Positions 23,949 to 37,529 are shown, counted from the stretch's first letter. The stretch is DNA of 64,000 nucleotides from Opisthocomus hoazin (GCF_030867145.1 NC_134422.1:10426531-10490530), one strand, 5' to 3'. Made by a program: numbers and translations. Notes: generated from the letters alone by a model not told the origin.

Positions 23949-26900
23949 GTAAGGGTGGGGAACGGGGCGGGGGGAGAGGCCCCGCTGCCTCCCCCAGGCA
24001 CTTGCGCTCCTGCTTCCCGCCTGCTCCCCGCCGGCACCCCTGCGTCGGGGGTTTCAGCATAGCAAGAAGGCGGAGGCGTGCCCTGGGGCTCTCGTGTGAA
24101 TTTGGCTCTGTTACAGGCCAGACGTGAGCGGTAATTAGCCGGTCAAGAAGCACCACTCTTGGAGATGAGTTTTATTGTCCTTTTTTTCTGAAGTGTGCCG
24201 CGAGAGTGACAGGTGCATTCATTGCCAGTCTGGAGAGCCATTTAAAAATCATCTTTTTAGTCTGAAAGACATAAACAGATGCCGAAGTCGCGCACAGAGT
24301 AAATGCGTGCACATTTATCTACCAGCATGGACTTTGTGGGGGACCTATTAGTGTCTGAATAGATTTTGATAAGCAAATTATGCACGTTATTTATGTGCCT
24401 TGGCTGTTTTACCTTGAATAGTGGGAACATACAGCTCACTGCGTAGTGTTGAAGCAATGAGCAATGAATTGTTTCTATTTTAAAATTACCAGCTGTCTTA
24501 AAAACCATGTCCTCTTCCCTGTTCTCCCACATGTTGCCTGTAATCCCGCGAAGCCCTAGTCATGTGGGAGGTCTCATTCATTTCGGGAATACACCTAGCT
24601 GACAGGAGAGCTGTGTCCCTGCGGAAGGGTTGGCCCCTTGTGTCCCGTTAAGTCAGGCTCTCTGCGTGATGACACGGCCATCCATGCCATTTTGCCAAGG
24701 TGCCTGGTAGTGCTCTTTGTAACCTCTCTCTGGTTGCTGTCAGATACTCTTACTCTCACTCCTGCCTGTGGAAATGATTCTTTACGGTACGTTTTGGTGA
24801 TTGCATGTTGTACTTGCCAAGTCCAGTCCCTTTCCAACAGCAAAAGATGAGCTGTGTGCGTGTTAGAGATACTTAACACGGAACATGTCTGTTCAGTTGG
24901 GGCTAATCCTGCAGAACCTCACTCCCCTGCTAAATCCCTCTAACGTTGATTTGGAGTCATGGTAGGAAACGTTATTGTGGTCACAAATAAAAGCCTGTAG
25001 GTTGTGTCCCCTGATGACAAGAGATGACAGCACTGCAGTTATGTGCGGTCAGACTTGCAGATTTGCATTGTAATGTCTTGAAGGTGTTTTTAGTATAAAT
25101 TGATTTACGAAGCTGTCTTCTATGCAAAAGCATAAAATGTGGTAGAAAAGATGAGAATGTTTCTTCTAGTGGCATTCTTTCTTTTTCCTATGGCCTTCAT
25201 CTCCTGGTTTGCACCACATTTCTTTCCAAGTTGTTGTAAGTATGATGAATGTATTGCTTGGAGTTAATGTATGATATTTCCAAGTGCAAAAGCTAACTGC
25301 ATATTTGTAGTGGTTTTGCATTTTCTGTCTTTTACATACACACATAGTCATACAGGACTAGTTGTTTGGAATCTAAAATTCTGGGAAGCTAAATGAGCTG
25401 AGGCACTGCTGCTTAAATTTTAGCCTACACAGAGACACATTTTTGGTATGTCAGTTTTAACATGAAAAAAGTCTGGCTTCTAATTGTCATAGCTCTGTCT
25501 GCAAAAGCCCTTGCGTGGGCACAGCTAGGCTGGCAGGTAAGTGCTTTTTGCTGATGCAGTGTCTGGCAGCTGGTTCAGGCTATACTGACAAAGTCAGTCT
25601 GAGCTGAATACCCATTTTGGAGGGGTTGCTCGTTTAGCTGTAACTGCTATACCAGCAAATGCTCAAGCCAGCAGTTGTTCTTCATCGTTCTTATATTTGC
25701 ATATATTGACATATTGATGACTTCTTTTATAACAGTGATTCTTGCAGCTGCAATTGGTATATAGTGGCAACCTTCCCCATTGTCCCAGCAGCTTCGTTTG
25801 CTGGCTTACATAAGAAGACTTTTGTGATGCGCATGCAAACCTTTACTTGTCATCTAAAGGCAGAGTTGATGCCCAGCTGCACTCGTGTACATTAAATGAA
25901 CCCATGGATCAAGGGAGCTGGCATTCAGGGTGCGTTTCTTCTGTTTTCTACGTTAAGAGACTAAGACTTATTCACAAAGTTTTATCCTGATCCCATTTAA
26001 GCTTGTAGGAGGAGCAGGATCCATCATGTCCACAGGAAAAGTCCCAGTGATTTCTGGAGAAGAATCTTTAGACATACCGCTACTGTTGCTTTGGCAAAAC
26101 CCAGATTTTTTTAGAATGTAAACATAAAGATAACACTGCCAGGGTATGTGGCAAATCTGGTGAGATGATCCAGCTTTGCTTCTCCACATGCAGGGGTTAT
26201 TAGGCTGTTGGTGTCAGCACTGTCCTTCTCTCTGATGGGTCAAGTTCTATTCCACTTGTTTTGCCCATCAACTTGTTCTAATTTTCAATTTTCTCATCTA
26301 ATATCTCTCCTGCCTTTACTTTGTTTCATCCCTTCCTTCTGTGAGAACGCTCACCTGTCATGCTCACCTTGCAATATTTTCATTTTGTCACTGTTTCTCT
26401 GGGTGTGGAGTGCCCTCAGTTCTCACCTCGGGTGCCCTGCACTAGTTCATCTGACATCAGAGGGGCTGTCAGCAGCCGACGGCAGTGCTTCCCAGGCTGG
26501 AGGTGAGGAGTAGCAGTGGTGATCCCTGCTGGGAGAGACACCTGCGTTGCACTCAGGAATTAGCTGTCAGGCAGCCCGGAGTTGGAACTGCATGCCAGGG
26601 CTACGGTTTGTGGCCTGAGGCATGCCCAGCACTATAGCTGGGTAATACAGTAAGCTAATTTAAGGAGGAAAAGATTTGAGGTCATAGTACTCATATGCCA
26701 GTAGGAATGCCTTGAAGAAATGGATGCACCAACTGGAACAATTATGATGATAGACTGATGTTTTGCACAGTGCTCTTCAGCCACCAGACCCACGTGCCAA
26801 AGTGCTTTGCAGGTTGCCACTGTGTTGTGTACATGTATATATGCACATATAAAATACATACACACAGAGAAAGGGTAGTTGTCTCCAAGTTGAGAGTTGT

Positions 26901-29900
26901 CATACATATGTTATATTTCTGTACTCTTATAGAGGTACTCAAAATAACTAAGTATTTTGAGTCAGATTTTGGTTAAACGTTTACATGTGTTTTTGAAAAA
27001 CACTTTGTAAAGTCTTTGAAAAAAATTAAGGTGAGAGGGACAGACAGCAAAGATCTGAGGTGCTTCTAGTTTTAACAAGACCTTGTTTCTTACTTTCCCT
27101 TGAAACAAAAAAATTGTAGAATTGGGACCCTAAATTAGACTGGTGCTTGTATAATTATTTTCTAATTATGAAAATCCTTAAAAGGTGAATTCTACAGTCA
27201 ATACTGATGTGAGTGACCCTCTTAAAAAACCTAGTGACATGCCATCACTGACAGAGAGCTTATATGCTGTCACGCTTTGTTCACAGGAGGTGATGATTCT
27301 CTCTGTAAGTAGTCCAATTGAAATAAATGAGACTGCTCAAAAAACAGCAAATACTGCTGGATAGTGCCCTTTTAAATCAATTAATTCACTTGTAACATAG
27401 GTTTTGCCCAGCAAAACCAAGGATGACAGAATATGAATGTCAGGGTTACTTACATGTGGCAATTGCAGAGTCAGGATTGAATTTCCATGTGAGGAGTTAA
27501 AAATCAAGTTCTGTTGATGGTTGGGGCATTTTTTTCTTTTTTTTTCTTTCTCCCCTCTCAAAGTACCTTGTATAGTATATGAATAATTAGGCCTGGTCCA
27601 AACCTTGGAAGTTTTGTGAGAGTCCTTCCCACTTTAGGTAGTATGAGGCCCCAGAGCTCCAACACTGCCCGTTCAGCCTCTTAAACCCATGTAACCAGTC
27701 TGGACAATATGGGAGAAAAAACAGATACTCCTTCTCTGAAGGAGTCACAGGCCTTCTGTTTCTTATTTCTGCCCCTGACTGTACAAGTAGAAGAGATGGG
27801 TCAGGAAACAAAGTGCAACTGTCCAGAGGAACGGCAGCAGGTGTCAGGCGGGAGAAAGATGAGGCAGGAAGCAAAGCAGAGTAGCTAGCGATTTCCTGGG
27901 AGAAATGCAGAGCTGTTCCTGCGTACAGCAGAAGGAAATCCTGTGAGAGAGAGCAGCTGTTTTTTCCCCTATCAAACATACTGTTTGTCATATTGGTGGG
28001 GCATCCAAGAAAGAGTAGACATTGCTATGTTTTGATTCTTCGTTGTGCATTTCAGTTTCTCGTGTTCGAAGAGCTAGAAGTATGCCAAAGCTGCACTGAG
28101 GCAGTAATGACTTTTGCTGAATCACACTGTAATAGGTAAAACCCTGATTTTGTGTAGTAAGCCAGATTTGATTGATATTTATCATCTTTACTGTTGTTTT
28201 GTTATTGCAGACCTTAGAGACACAGTACAAACATGTACACAGTACTTGCCATGAAGGACTAGTAAAAACAATCATTAAAGCTATAAGGAACATTTTAAAT
28301 CAAGGGATTTCATCAGAAGCTCCTTGCTGGCATGTTTTTTGTGACGTTGCTAGGAACGCAGGAATTGGGAACATACAGCTCTAGGACCATACAGCCATTC
28401 AGTAGTAGTAATTTACTGGGGACAGACAAACAACAGAACTGGCATTGAACTGTAACTGCTGATCAACGTACAGAAGAATGAATTCTGAAACTAAAACCAA
28501 ACTCCTTTGTGTCTGTAGAAGAATTTGTACTTGAGAGCTCTTTTCCTTCATTTAACTCTCTTTGTGATACTCTCACTGGAAAGCACTTCTCTGCGCTTCT
28601 CAGAGCCTGTTGTCCTGGAAATAGCTGATTTCATGAGTTCAGAGTAGCAGTCCTTTCATACCAGCTTTTTTCCCCGCTGCTCCTGACTTGCAGCTCCTGA
28701 AGCAGTGCCTGGGCGGGTGGAAGGAAATCTGTGCCTGCGGCGTAGTGTGCTGCTTGCCACTGAGTGAGAACAGCGTGCAGCACCGTGCAGAGATGCTCAC
28801 ATCTGAGAGATGTCCCAACTATAAACTAAGGCATCTTCATGCATTGCTTTAATTTACAGTCTGTGACCGCCTTTTACCCTGTCACAGCCTGCCCACTAGT
28901 GCTCATTGATAGGCCCAGAATGGGGGGAAAGGTTTTGTGTTGGACGTGTCCTTCGTTCCATGTGGCACAGGGATAACAGTTAAGGTATTGTGACTTACGT
29001 AAGAAACTGGAGTCATGCAAAGCCTCCAGGACTGGCACTGGAAACTGCAGTTTTGATATAGTCAGGGCTGTGTTTAGTTCAAGAAAATCACAACTGGCAA
29101 GGCTGGAAAGCAGCTGCATAATCTTTTTGTCCTGTGCTCTTGTTCAGACAATGCCAATTTACAGCGGATACCCCATGCCTGCATAAGGGGGGAATCCTGT
29201 AGCATGGTTCCCCTGCCAGCACTGTGTACCACAACAGCGTCTGCCTACAACAGACTACTTTACTTTCCATGTACTTTGTGTGGGTTGGCTTGTAGCAAAC
29301 AGCCTTGACAACATCGTCTTGGGGGCTGGTAGTTGTAGCAAGGGTAATGTTGCACCCGCCAGGCCAGGGAGATGAGTCAGGTCTGCAGCAAATCATATAG
29401 AGAGCAATAAAAATAAGAAAATTTGAAATGATAATGAAAGGTTGGACTTTCCCAGCTTTGCAGTCTGCACTGATACATATTTTCTCATATGAACAGCACT
29501 TCAAATTAAATCCGTGTTTAACTTTAAAAATCTAGCGGACTTGTCCCGTGATGAATCGGTCCCCACAGCAGGGATGAGATGCTGGCAGTCTGCAGTAGGT
29601 GTGTGTGGCGGCCAGGCGGGAAGGGAGCACAGTACGGCAATCCAACGCGTTTACAGGGGCATTGAGCACAGGGGCGTAGAGCACAGGGCCTCGCTAGAAA
29701 CCCTGTGCAAAGTCGGGTCCTTTTTGCAATCGTACAAGCCGGGAGCAGCTGCCCAGTGGATCTCAGGTCTGCCAAGTGGCAGCGCTCATGCCAGGGGCTG
29801 GCACTCAGAGCAGTACCCCATGCCGGGAATGCCCGAGAGGCAGGTGTCGTGGCAGGAGAGCCTGATGGAGAGCCAGCGGAGCGAGGGTTGTTCGCAGTGT

Positions 29901-32900
29901 GTGCCGCTGCTCGGCTGGAAACAGCCTACGGGGTCAGCATTAGACAGGGATGATCATGGAAAGCTGAGCTTTCATACAGCTTCCAAGGTTTCAATACTTG
30001 TATAAGTCCTGCTGAAGGCACAGGCTGAAGGACCTTGCTAAGCAGGGATACTAGTTATCAAGACCATTTTGTGTATCATTTTTAAAGGGTTTCTTATGGA
30101 AAATTGAAGCAAAATATCTCCAGTCTGCCAGGGATGTTTACACAATTTACTTAATGGAAGGTTCCATGAGAGATCCCATTGTTTTTCCTATTGCACTGTT
30201 AGTATTATTACTGTTATTACAACATTATTCAGAAGTCCCAGGCAGAACTAGTCAAAAAATGAAAAAACAGCTATGGCAACAGAGTAAGTAGAAATTATGT
30301 AGATAGGAAGACAGCTGCTGTCCTGTAATTTACAAACAATACCGTGATCTATTTTCACTTGCTGTTTCGTATTCAGAGGCTTTGATCTAACAACCAGTGG
30401 AGTTTGTGAAAACTCCTCTGATTTCAGTAGGAGCTTGACCAGGCTGTAAATTCATGCTTCATTAGGGAAAACAGCTGAGGACTGTGGTATCTTCTATCAA
30501 AATAAATTAAATAACTGTTTCTCACAATATGAAATTAAGTGATAAAAGAGTCACTACTAGTAAATTCTGCAGTTCAGTCACAAGCCTTCTAAAACCTGAA
30601 GTACTGAAAAGACAAGGCTCTGATTTGATGATGGCACACTGCAAGCTGTATCTTTTGAGTAAGAGTTCAAGGTTAAATATAGTACCAAACTATGGCCGAT
30701 GCTTGTGACAAAGTCCTTTGTGTGGCTCTTCCCAAGAGGCAGACTTACGTAGCTATTCCTCAGGGCTAAGACGTAATCTTTCAGGGTTACTTGTCACAAA
30801 TTTGTCCTCATGTCATACATTCATCCCTTTTTGCAGGGCGTGATTAAGGATGTGCAGAGCAAGTCCTTCTGCAGACAAATGGTGTGATCCTTGCTACATG
30901 AGGGGTGTCCCATTTTAATTGTCAGGACAGATGTGATTTTCATTTTCTTCCATTATTTGCCTGCGCCCATAATCCGCTGCTCTTACATTCTGCAGCCCTG
31001 TCTCATGTCTGAGGGTAAAGACAGGGATATCCATCTTGAAGAGTGATTGTCTAGCTGTTGCCAGTGCTTCCCTCTCCGAGTTGCTGTGCTCATATGAAAT
31101 AGAGGCCCTCCATCTATTATGAAGCTTGCACAAAGGTGGCGTATGTGGAATATGTAGCTAATTTCACAACAAGCCGTGTTTGGAGTGGTGTCAAAGTCTT
31201 GCAGGGCCTATGAATTATCACTTAGGCAGATTTCAGACCCTCAGGTTGCATGCTTCAGCTGTTTATTTTATTGCGCTGTCTTCGTAACTGTAGTGCCTAG
31301 AAGAACTTTAAATTTGCAGGTATTTTAATCTTCAGAGTGAAATCACCAGGGAGTAGTTTTTTTCTGGCTGGACTTTAAGCCCATTAATAACTTGTGCCCA
31401 GAACCTTTTTGCCACAGTCTCACTGCTACCGAGAGCACTGTGCTGTACTCACTGCACAGATAAACGTCTTGCTGTTGGCGAGAGAGGAGGAGACAAGAGG
31501 TCTTGTCGGCAGCTTGGAGCAGGTGATGTTTTCCCCTCTCTTCCATAACTTCTGTTGAAGCCAGAGTTTGAACTGAAGGCTGATTGACATGGTGTTTTTC
31601 TGGCAATGGAGTGCTTTTTGTGAGAAAACCAGGTAGACCCGAGTGAAATAAAGGACAGGTGACAGAAGAGAGAAAATGAGGACCAGAAAATGCTGCTTCT
31701 CCAGCAAAGCTTTTCTTTGATTACTACCAGAGTATTTTATAAGCTAATTCAATATGGTGGCACAGTGCCTGAGAGTACGTCATTTTGGGTGCATCCTGAT
31801 GCTCCCAGTGCCATATACCATACTGGCACTGTGACCAGGCTGCAGCTGGTGCCATACGTCGCTCTGTCCCTCTCTGGGAGGAAGAAGTGCCTGTGATGAG
31901 ATAGCTTCTGTCAAGGAAGAGAAGGCGGCACCCAAGTTCTGCCTTTCATAAGGGGCTGTTCTTGATGGGTTTCCTTTCCACTGAAGTGTTCCCAAAGTAT
32001 TCGATTCTATTTCAGGCATTTATGGTTTTTGAGGGGTAATGAAATATCAGTATTTGCCAAAAATCAGACACATTTCTTAAAACTTTCCTTTAATTGACAT
32101 CCCATTCTTTCATTGAAAAAGGTTCTGATGGAAAAATTTTCCTGCAGATTTAGCTAAGTTTTTTGGGATATGCTCTGTCCCTTCTGTGGAACAAGTGGTA
32201 ATGCCAAGTTCCTGCACCCACCATGGGGTTTTGAGCTCTGCCTCTAGGCAGTTAGGCTGAAGAAATTAGCTTTATCTTGTAGTCAACGAGTGGGCATTTG
32301 CTGCAGGTCCCTCCCTAACACCTTAGGGAAATGACTGAAAGGCCTGCAGTGGAATGAAATTCATTTACAATTCAGGCCTGAGAAACACTAAAGGTCACGT
32401 AGCAGCGCAGGAGAGTCTGGTTTAGGGATAGGCAGAAGGCATGTGCCTTCGTTAGCCTTCCCTAACAACCTGATTCCCACCAGGTATCAAAGCATCCAAT
32501 AAAATAAACAGAAGAAGAATGCCCACGACACACATGGCATCAGTTACTCTTTATTTAGCTTTGTTTTTCAGTCACACTCAGCAGCTTTTCCAACATAATG
32601 AGAAGGCTGGTAATTCTGGCACTCTGGGGCATTTTCTTTATTTAGCATGGAAGGAATGGAGTTGGGGCCTTTTGTGGTAGGTGCACAGATGTCGTGCTGT
32701 CATTTAAAAGTGATACTTCACTCAAACAAATTGTGTTGGTAAGAATCCGTGTTTGCTTTTGTTTTGAGGTGAAGGAAGCTTCGCATGAACCACAGATGGT
32801 GTTTACCGCTCGTCATGCAGCTATCACTTTCCAGACAGATGGAGAAACGTGGAGGGAACAGAAAGAGAAAAAGGCAGCTCTGATGGTTGGCATCTTAATT

Positions 32901-33101
32901 GGAGTTTTTGTACTGTGCTGGATCCCTTTCTTCATCACGGAATTAATAAGTCCCCTCTGTTCCTGTAACATCCCACCCATCTGGAAAAGCATCTTTCTTT
33001 GGCTTGGCTACTCCAATTCTTTCTTTAATCCTCTCATTTATACAGCATTTAACAAAAATTACAACAATGCCTTCAAGAACCTTTTTGTAAAGCAGAGATA
33101 A
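23166..33101 (+). CDS. HTR5B: 5-hydroxytryptamine receptor 5B (two coding exons, complete)
   Basis: A Gi/o-type serotonin GPCR of the plasma membrane, 371 residues, joined from 23166-23948 and 32769-33101 across an 8,820-nt phase-0 intron. All class-A landmarks are present: N-glycosylation sequons N21 and N30, N72 (TM1), D100 (TM2), C129-C206 disulphide pair, amine-binding D136 (TM3), DRY at 153-155, S218 and A222 plus P226 in TM5, CWIP at 311-314 (TM6) and NPLIY at 348-352 (TM7). The class 5-HT5 is shown by blocks such as CTASIWNVT and [18 protein letters not shown] and by the single intron in the third cytoplasmic loop. HTR5B rather than HTR5A is chosen from synteny (between DDX18 and CCDC93) and from a length near the rodent 5B protein. 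The first in-frame ATG was taken; a second ATG at 23217 would still keep both sequons. Confidence 0.92.
23949..32768 (+). other. HTR5B intron 1
   Basis: An 8.8-kb intron with GT-AG ends and a pyrimidine-rich acceptor (ttgcttttgttttgag). The receptor frame stays open for 37 codons past the donor, to a TAG at 24060-24062. No CR1 was recognised inside, which is unusual given the density elsewhere. A GC-richer patch with several CpGs lies at about 29540-29960. The rest is AT-rich with no recognisable exon or RNA gene. Confidence 0.75.
32769..33101 (+). CDS. HTR5B: HTR5B exon 2 (TM6, TM7, C-tail)
   Basis: Encodes residues 262-371: the end of the third loop, TM6 with CWIP, TM7 with NPLIY and a short C-terminal tail ending FKNLFVKQR then TAA. 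The upstream reading frame is open for another 75 nt but begins in intron. The acceptor is placed where homology to 5-HT5 receptors begins ([12 protein letters not shown]). Confidence 0.93.
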   Translation: MKEASHEPQMVFTARHAAITFQTDGETWREQKEKKAALMVGILIGVFVLCWIPFFITELISPLCSCNIPPIWKSIFLWLGYSNSFFNPLIYTAFNKNYNNAFKNLFVKQR

Positions 33102-33590
33102 AAGGGGACGCAGAGGGGAAAAGTGATTCTTTTATTGCATAATACAGAGATTTCTGGAGGGAAACGTGCCTGTGATATGTCATGCGCAAGAGCTACTTGA
33201 GGGGATTTAGGAACAGTGAAAAAGAAGATGGAGGATGTTTCAATTTAAGCCTACTGACAGTTTGCAGTTCCCCTTTGGAAATATATGCTGCTCTGGGGTT
33301 TGGCAGAGAAGATAGAAGCAGTGAATCCCTCCCATCTGCTTTTTCAATCAATGCGTGTTAAGGTCTGCAAGCGAAGCACTGTGTGTGTCCAACACCGTGA
33401 CTGTCAAATCTAACTGGACTGATCCCATCTAACCAGCTACAGGTGCCATTCTGTAGCTCACTCATCATTAGCAAAGGCACCAGGGGGAACTGCTAATTGA
33501 GCAACCCTGAAATGTTTGTGATATGGGCAGGATGCTGGCTTCATTTTTGAGATTTATTTGGAAGGGAATAAACACGCTCTATTCAATCAG
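33102..33590 (+). terminator. HTR5B 3' UTR and poly(A) signal
   Basis: The first canonical AATAAA after the stop is at 33567-33572, followed within about 30-45 nt by a GT-richer stretch (cagttgttaaattgatgtg). This predicts a 3' UTR of roughly 0.49 kb. Alternative downstream sites are not excluded. Confidence 0.6.
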
Positions 33591-36500
33591 TTGTTAAATT
33601 GATGTGACATTAAAATGGATGACTAAGCAGCTCAAAAACATGCCCTGGTATGATTGAAGGGCTGCGCGTTCTTTAGCGAGCAGCAGTCCTTGACGAGAGG
33701 TCTTGGTGAAGTTACGTTACGTCCCTTGGGGTTAAGTGAAATTTTAGAGCCAAGTGTAAAATTTTTCAGAGCTACCGAGAATATGCTTGCACCCGCTTGC
33801 ACAGGAGGAGGAGGATCTAGTGCAGAGTTTTCACCCAGACTGTACTCTCCATTTCAGGCTCTCCGTTTCCTGAAACCCAGGTAAGCTCAGAATAGGCACC
33901 CGATACCTCCCAGTGAAGCAGGACTGCATGCGTTATTATTTCATACCACAGTAAGATGAGGCATGGGTTTGCTGTTACAAACACCAAACATTGTATTTGA
34001 TCTCCAGCTTTGCTTGTCAGTGGTAGGTGAGTACCTGCCTGGCGCTGTCTGGGGTCCTCGCACCGTCAGTGTCGTGCTCATCACCCTACCTGAGGGAAGG
34101 CCACGGTCTGTCAGCTTGCATCACCTTTCTCCTACTGTAAGAGAGGTATTGCTGCCGTCAGGTCTAAGTGACTCCTAAACCTCAAAGTGACTCAAAACCA
34201 AGCCTTAGATTGTTTTTCCAAGATCTGACACACACCCCTGTCCCAACAATATATACATAAATAAATTAAAAGATAAATATTTCCATGCATACTTCCCAGT
34301 CTCCCTCTCTGTATTTGTTCCTCCAGTGTGTTTTATTTCCTCCCCTTCGCTGAGGAGTATCTCTCGAGTATTTCTAGTGTGACAGCTTTTTACTGACATG
34401 CAGTCCCAGCACCCTCTCCCATCTCCTCCCAAAGCTTCTTTAGGTACTGTAAGGGCAAAACATCATAGGTCTGATGGGGCTGGATGATATCACAACTGCT
34501 TTCAAAGCTGAGGTTTAACCTTTTACACTGCCTTTCTCTGCCAGTTCTGTGTTTTCTGCTGCTGAAGAACCCTTTGATTCAAAGCGTACCCGCAGGCAAA
34601 CACCACGAAACTGCACGGAATGACTAAAAGCCACGAACTGCAGCTCCAGCAATCCTGCACCAGTGGCATCTTGATCTCACTGCAGCCGTCACGTGCAGCC
34701 TTGTCTCCGACAGTCACCAAGCTAACGGGCATCGCGTCGATGTGAGCACTGACCACGTAGCTCCTACCAACGTCTCGGTATCCTGGCACTCACAGGCAGC
34801 GGCAGCGAGGTGTAGTTCCGTCAGCTAGGGCCTGACTACTTAACAGCCACGTCGGAGAGGTGTTATCAAGTAGCTTGGGTGTTCTAAAAAGCAGAAAGAT
34901 GTTGCAGCCTTTACTTGCTTCACTTTAAGACAGAGTTTACTGCGGTGTAGCCTAAAACGATTCCGGTACCTGGTCAGTTTGAGCTTAGTGTCAGGTATAT
35001 GAGCAGCTTAGACCAAGGCAGGTTCCAGCGCTTTTCTAAGTGATTTAAACAAACGCTGCCAAAGCGTGCATTCCTCCGGTTCCTTAAGGGAACTGCCCGG
35101 CCTCGCCTGGCCAGCACGGTGCATGGTGAGAGCCGGCGCGGCTGTGCTTTGCGCTCTGCAGTGCTTCGCGCTCTGCAGTGCTGCGAAACTCTAGTGTGAC
35201 CTGCTCTGTCTGTGGCCACAGCCACCTCTCCGTAGGATGTACCAGCGGAGGATGCTTCTCTCGGTTGCAATGGGAATGAAGACATTTTAATAACCTGGAA
35301 TTCAAAAAGTTGTTAGACAGGGGCTCAGACTTTCAAATACCAACTTAAATAACTCGTTCCCTTGTCAATCTCAATTTGCCTGCACATGCAATAGCTACAG
35401 TTCAAACTAGCTTTTGGAGCCTTAATTAAACCAGAAGGAAGACTCATATGTAAGAGCCTAAAAGTTACTAAAACCTGCAGGCCTCACTCAGAACCACTAA
35501 TGAATTTTTCAAGTGCGTTGAATTTTTCATCTAAAATAGTCACTGCTCTAAAAACCTTTGAGTCTAAACAGATGACGTGGAAGGAGCAAATGAAGAAGTC
35601 ATCCTAGGCTGGATGTTGAGAAGCGTGCAAACCTCCTGCCTGTGGCCACTCCTGAAGTTTCCAGTGGTCACGCTTTGGCCGTGTTTTAGTGCCCACACCC
35701 CATCTGCCTGGTAAGATGAGCCGTCACGAGCACGCAAATCAAATCCCAGCCCCGCTGCACCGCAGTTAGGGCACATCACCACCTGTGGCTGCAGCAGCCA
35801 AGAGATTTGTCCCAGCCCTACGTGCCAGCTGACCGGAGGAACACCAGGCTCCGGTTCCGGTACTGGAGCCCTTCCAAGAAGCCACACAGTGTCTGGGACA
35901 TGTTCTGCCAGGGCTTGGCACCTGGAATTTAGGCAAAGCAAACATGAAGCCAGGAGAGCACGGCGCAGTACGGCACAGCTGTACACAGCACTGGTGTTGC
36001 TGCAAGTGCTGAAGACACAGCAGGGCTGTCGTCAGCCAGCTTGTGCGCTGGTAGCAGGGCTACTGGCGTAGCACACCGTGTAGCTCTCCACCTCCTCAGA
36101 GATGAATTTAGCTTCCCTAGGAGATGAATCTGTAATTTTACTGTGAGCAGTTCTCAAGATAACAAGTTTAGGGCTCTGCCCACCCAAGCATCTGTGACAG
36201 CAGTGAGTTCTTACAGACTGACAGGCTTCTGCCGAGAGCAGCCTGGCGTCGAACCCACCCAGAGGCAACGAGAAACAAGCGGAGTTTTCACTTCACTGCC
36301 ATGCAGTTTTAGAACACTCTTACCAAAACTGGCTTCCCACGCTGGCTCTGTGCATGCCTGCGTTTCGAAGAGCAGTGGCACATATTCAGGATTTAAAATC
36401 CTGGATTTTAATCACATGGAATCTGAATTTAGTGTGGGGCGGAAGAAATATATTGCCTGGGGTTATGGCCTAACCTGCTGGATGCTGCTTCCTGCTGGAA

Positions 36501-37529
36501 GCCAGAAGAGACTTTACCACCCTCTGGGGCCTTCTGCACCGCCAGCACAGCCTTTTGCCCACGGACCGTCATGCCAAACCCCGTAACGGTGCAACGGGAG
36601 CATCACTGTTAGATAGTCATCTCCTTGATTAAAAAAAGTTGTAACTGTGGATAATTTTCTGCCTCCCTTGGTACTTTATTTCTGTGACTAATGACTCTCA
36701 TTATTAAATCCTACAACTTTATTTTAATTGAAAAAGAGGAAACAGTAAAATCAGGCATGCAAGCATTCCTCTTCCTGGCACTTCAAGAATTATTGTTGTA
36801 ACGTTATTGTTGTTGCTTGGCTTCAAGACGGACCAAAGAAAATAGGGACAGTGCAACTCCCATGTGAACCAAGATAAATGACACAGTATCCAAATATTAA
36901 AAAAAATAAAAGTCAGCTACTCTAAAGAAACATCATTTGGCAGTGTTTAGATGTATGGTCATTTATTTCTCCAAATACAAGTTGCCAGTTTGGAGTACAC
37001 CAGTCATCTCTGCTTGTGCACAGTGGACTATCAGATTTCATTTTATCTCCTGATGTTGCATCTGCTCCTAGAAAAACACCGGAGACCATTGCTCAGCAGA
37101 AAGGCATTGCTGCATCGGGCAGCAAGGCTCCAGGAAACCCAGAGCTATACTGAAATTAAGGCCTCAGTTTGTTGTGCTGTTGGAATTCACAGATCATGCG
37201 GAAATCCAAAATGTTTGGAAGATGAGCATGAACAGAAAACACTAGTAACTTTCTGTGCTTCTCTCTCCAAGAGACCCCCCATCCATTCCACAGCTTCCAT
37301 GATGAAAGCTCTTTAGTATTATTGTACCCAGGAGTTCCTGATCTTTCAAACTACTTCAGTCTCTCCTCCTAAATAGCTGTTTTACTGGAGAATTGCCAAG
37401 CAATTCCCACAGGAAGACATAGGCAAAAAAGCGATGAAGGGTTTGGCCCTGAGCCCACACATTTACAAGCCCCTGTGAGCAGCACCTCATAACCTAGTCT
37501 GCACCGCAGTCACCAGGAGAGCAGGTATA
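33591..37529. other. HTR5B-CCDC93 intergenic, first part
   Basis: No exon or known repeat was recognised. A GC-moderate zone (about 34.9-36.6 kb) holds short open frames on both strands with no domain. A perfect-register 17-nt duplication (gcgctctgcagtgct core) lies at 35151-35184. Confidence 0.5.

Larger units (their letters stand above)
22540..24060 (+). promoter_or_regulatory. CpG island: HTR5B promoter, leader and exon 1
   Basis: Extremely GC- and CpG-rich. It includes a tandem GC box (ggggcggggcggg at about 22874-22886) of the SP1 type and no TATA box. It covers the 38-nt minisatellite (22623-22793), a short upstream ORF (23035-23052) and the whole of coding exon 1. The transcription start probably lies between about 22850 and 23030; this is inferred. 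Confidence 0.7.

Noticed and set aside
24145-24170. Possible REST/RE1 silencer after HTR5B exon 1
   Set aside because: Only the agcacc half matches. The second half differs from ggacag and the spacing is wrong.
36143-36586. 147-codon frame in the HTR5B-CCDC93 interval
   Set aside because: No domain, no plausible promoter or splice context, and opposite-strand frames of similar length overlap nearby. It is consistent with chance in moderately GC-rich DNA.
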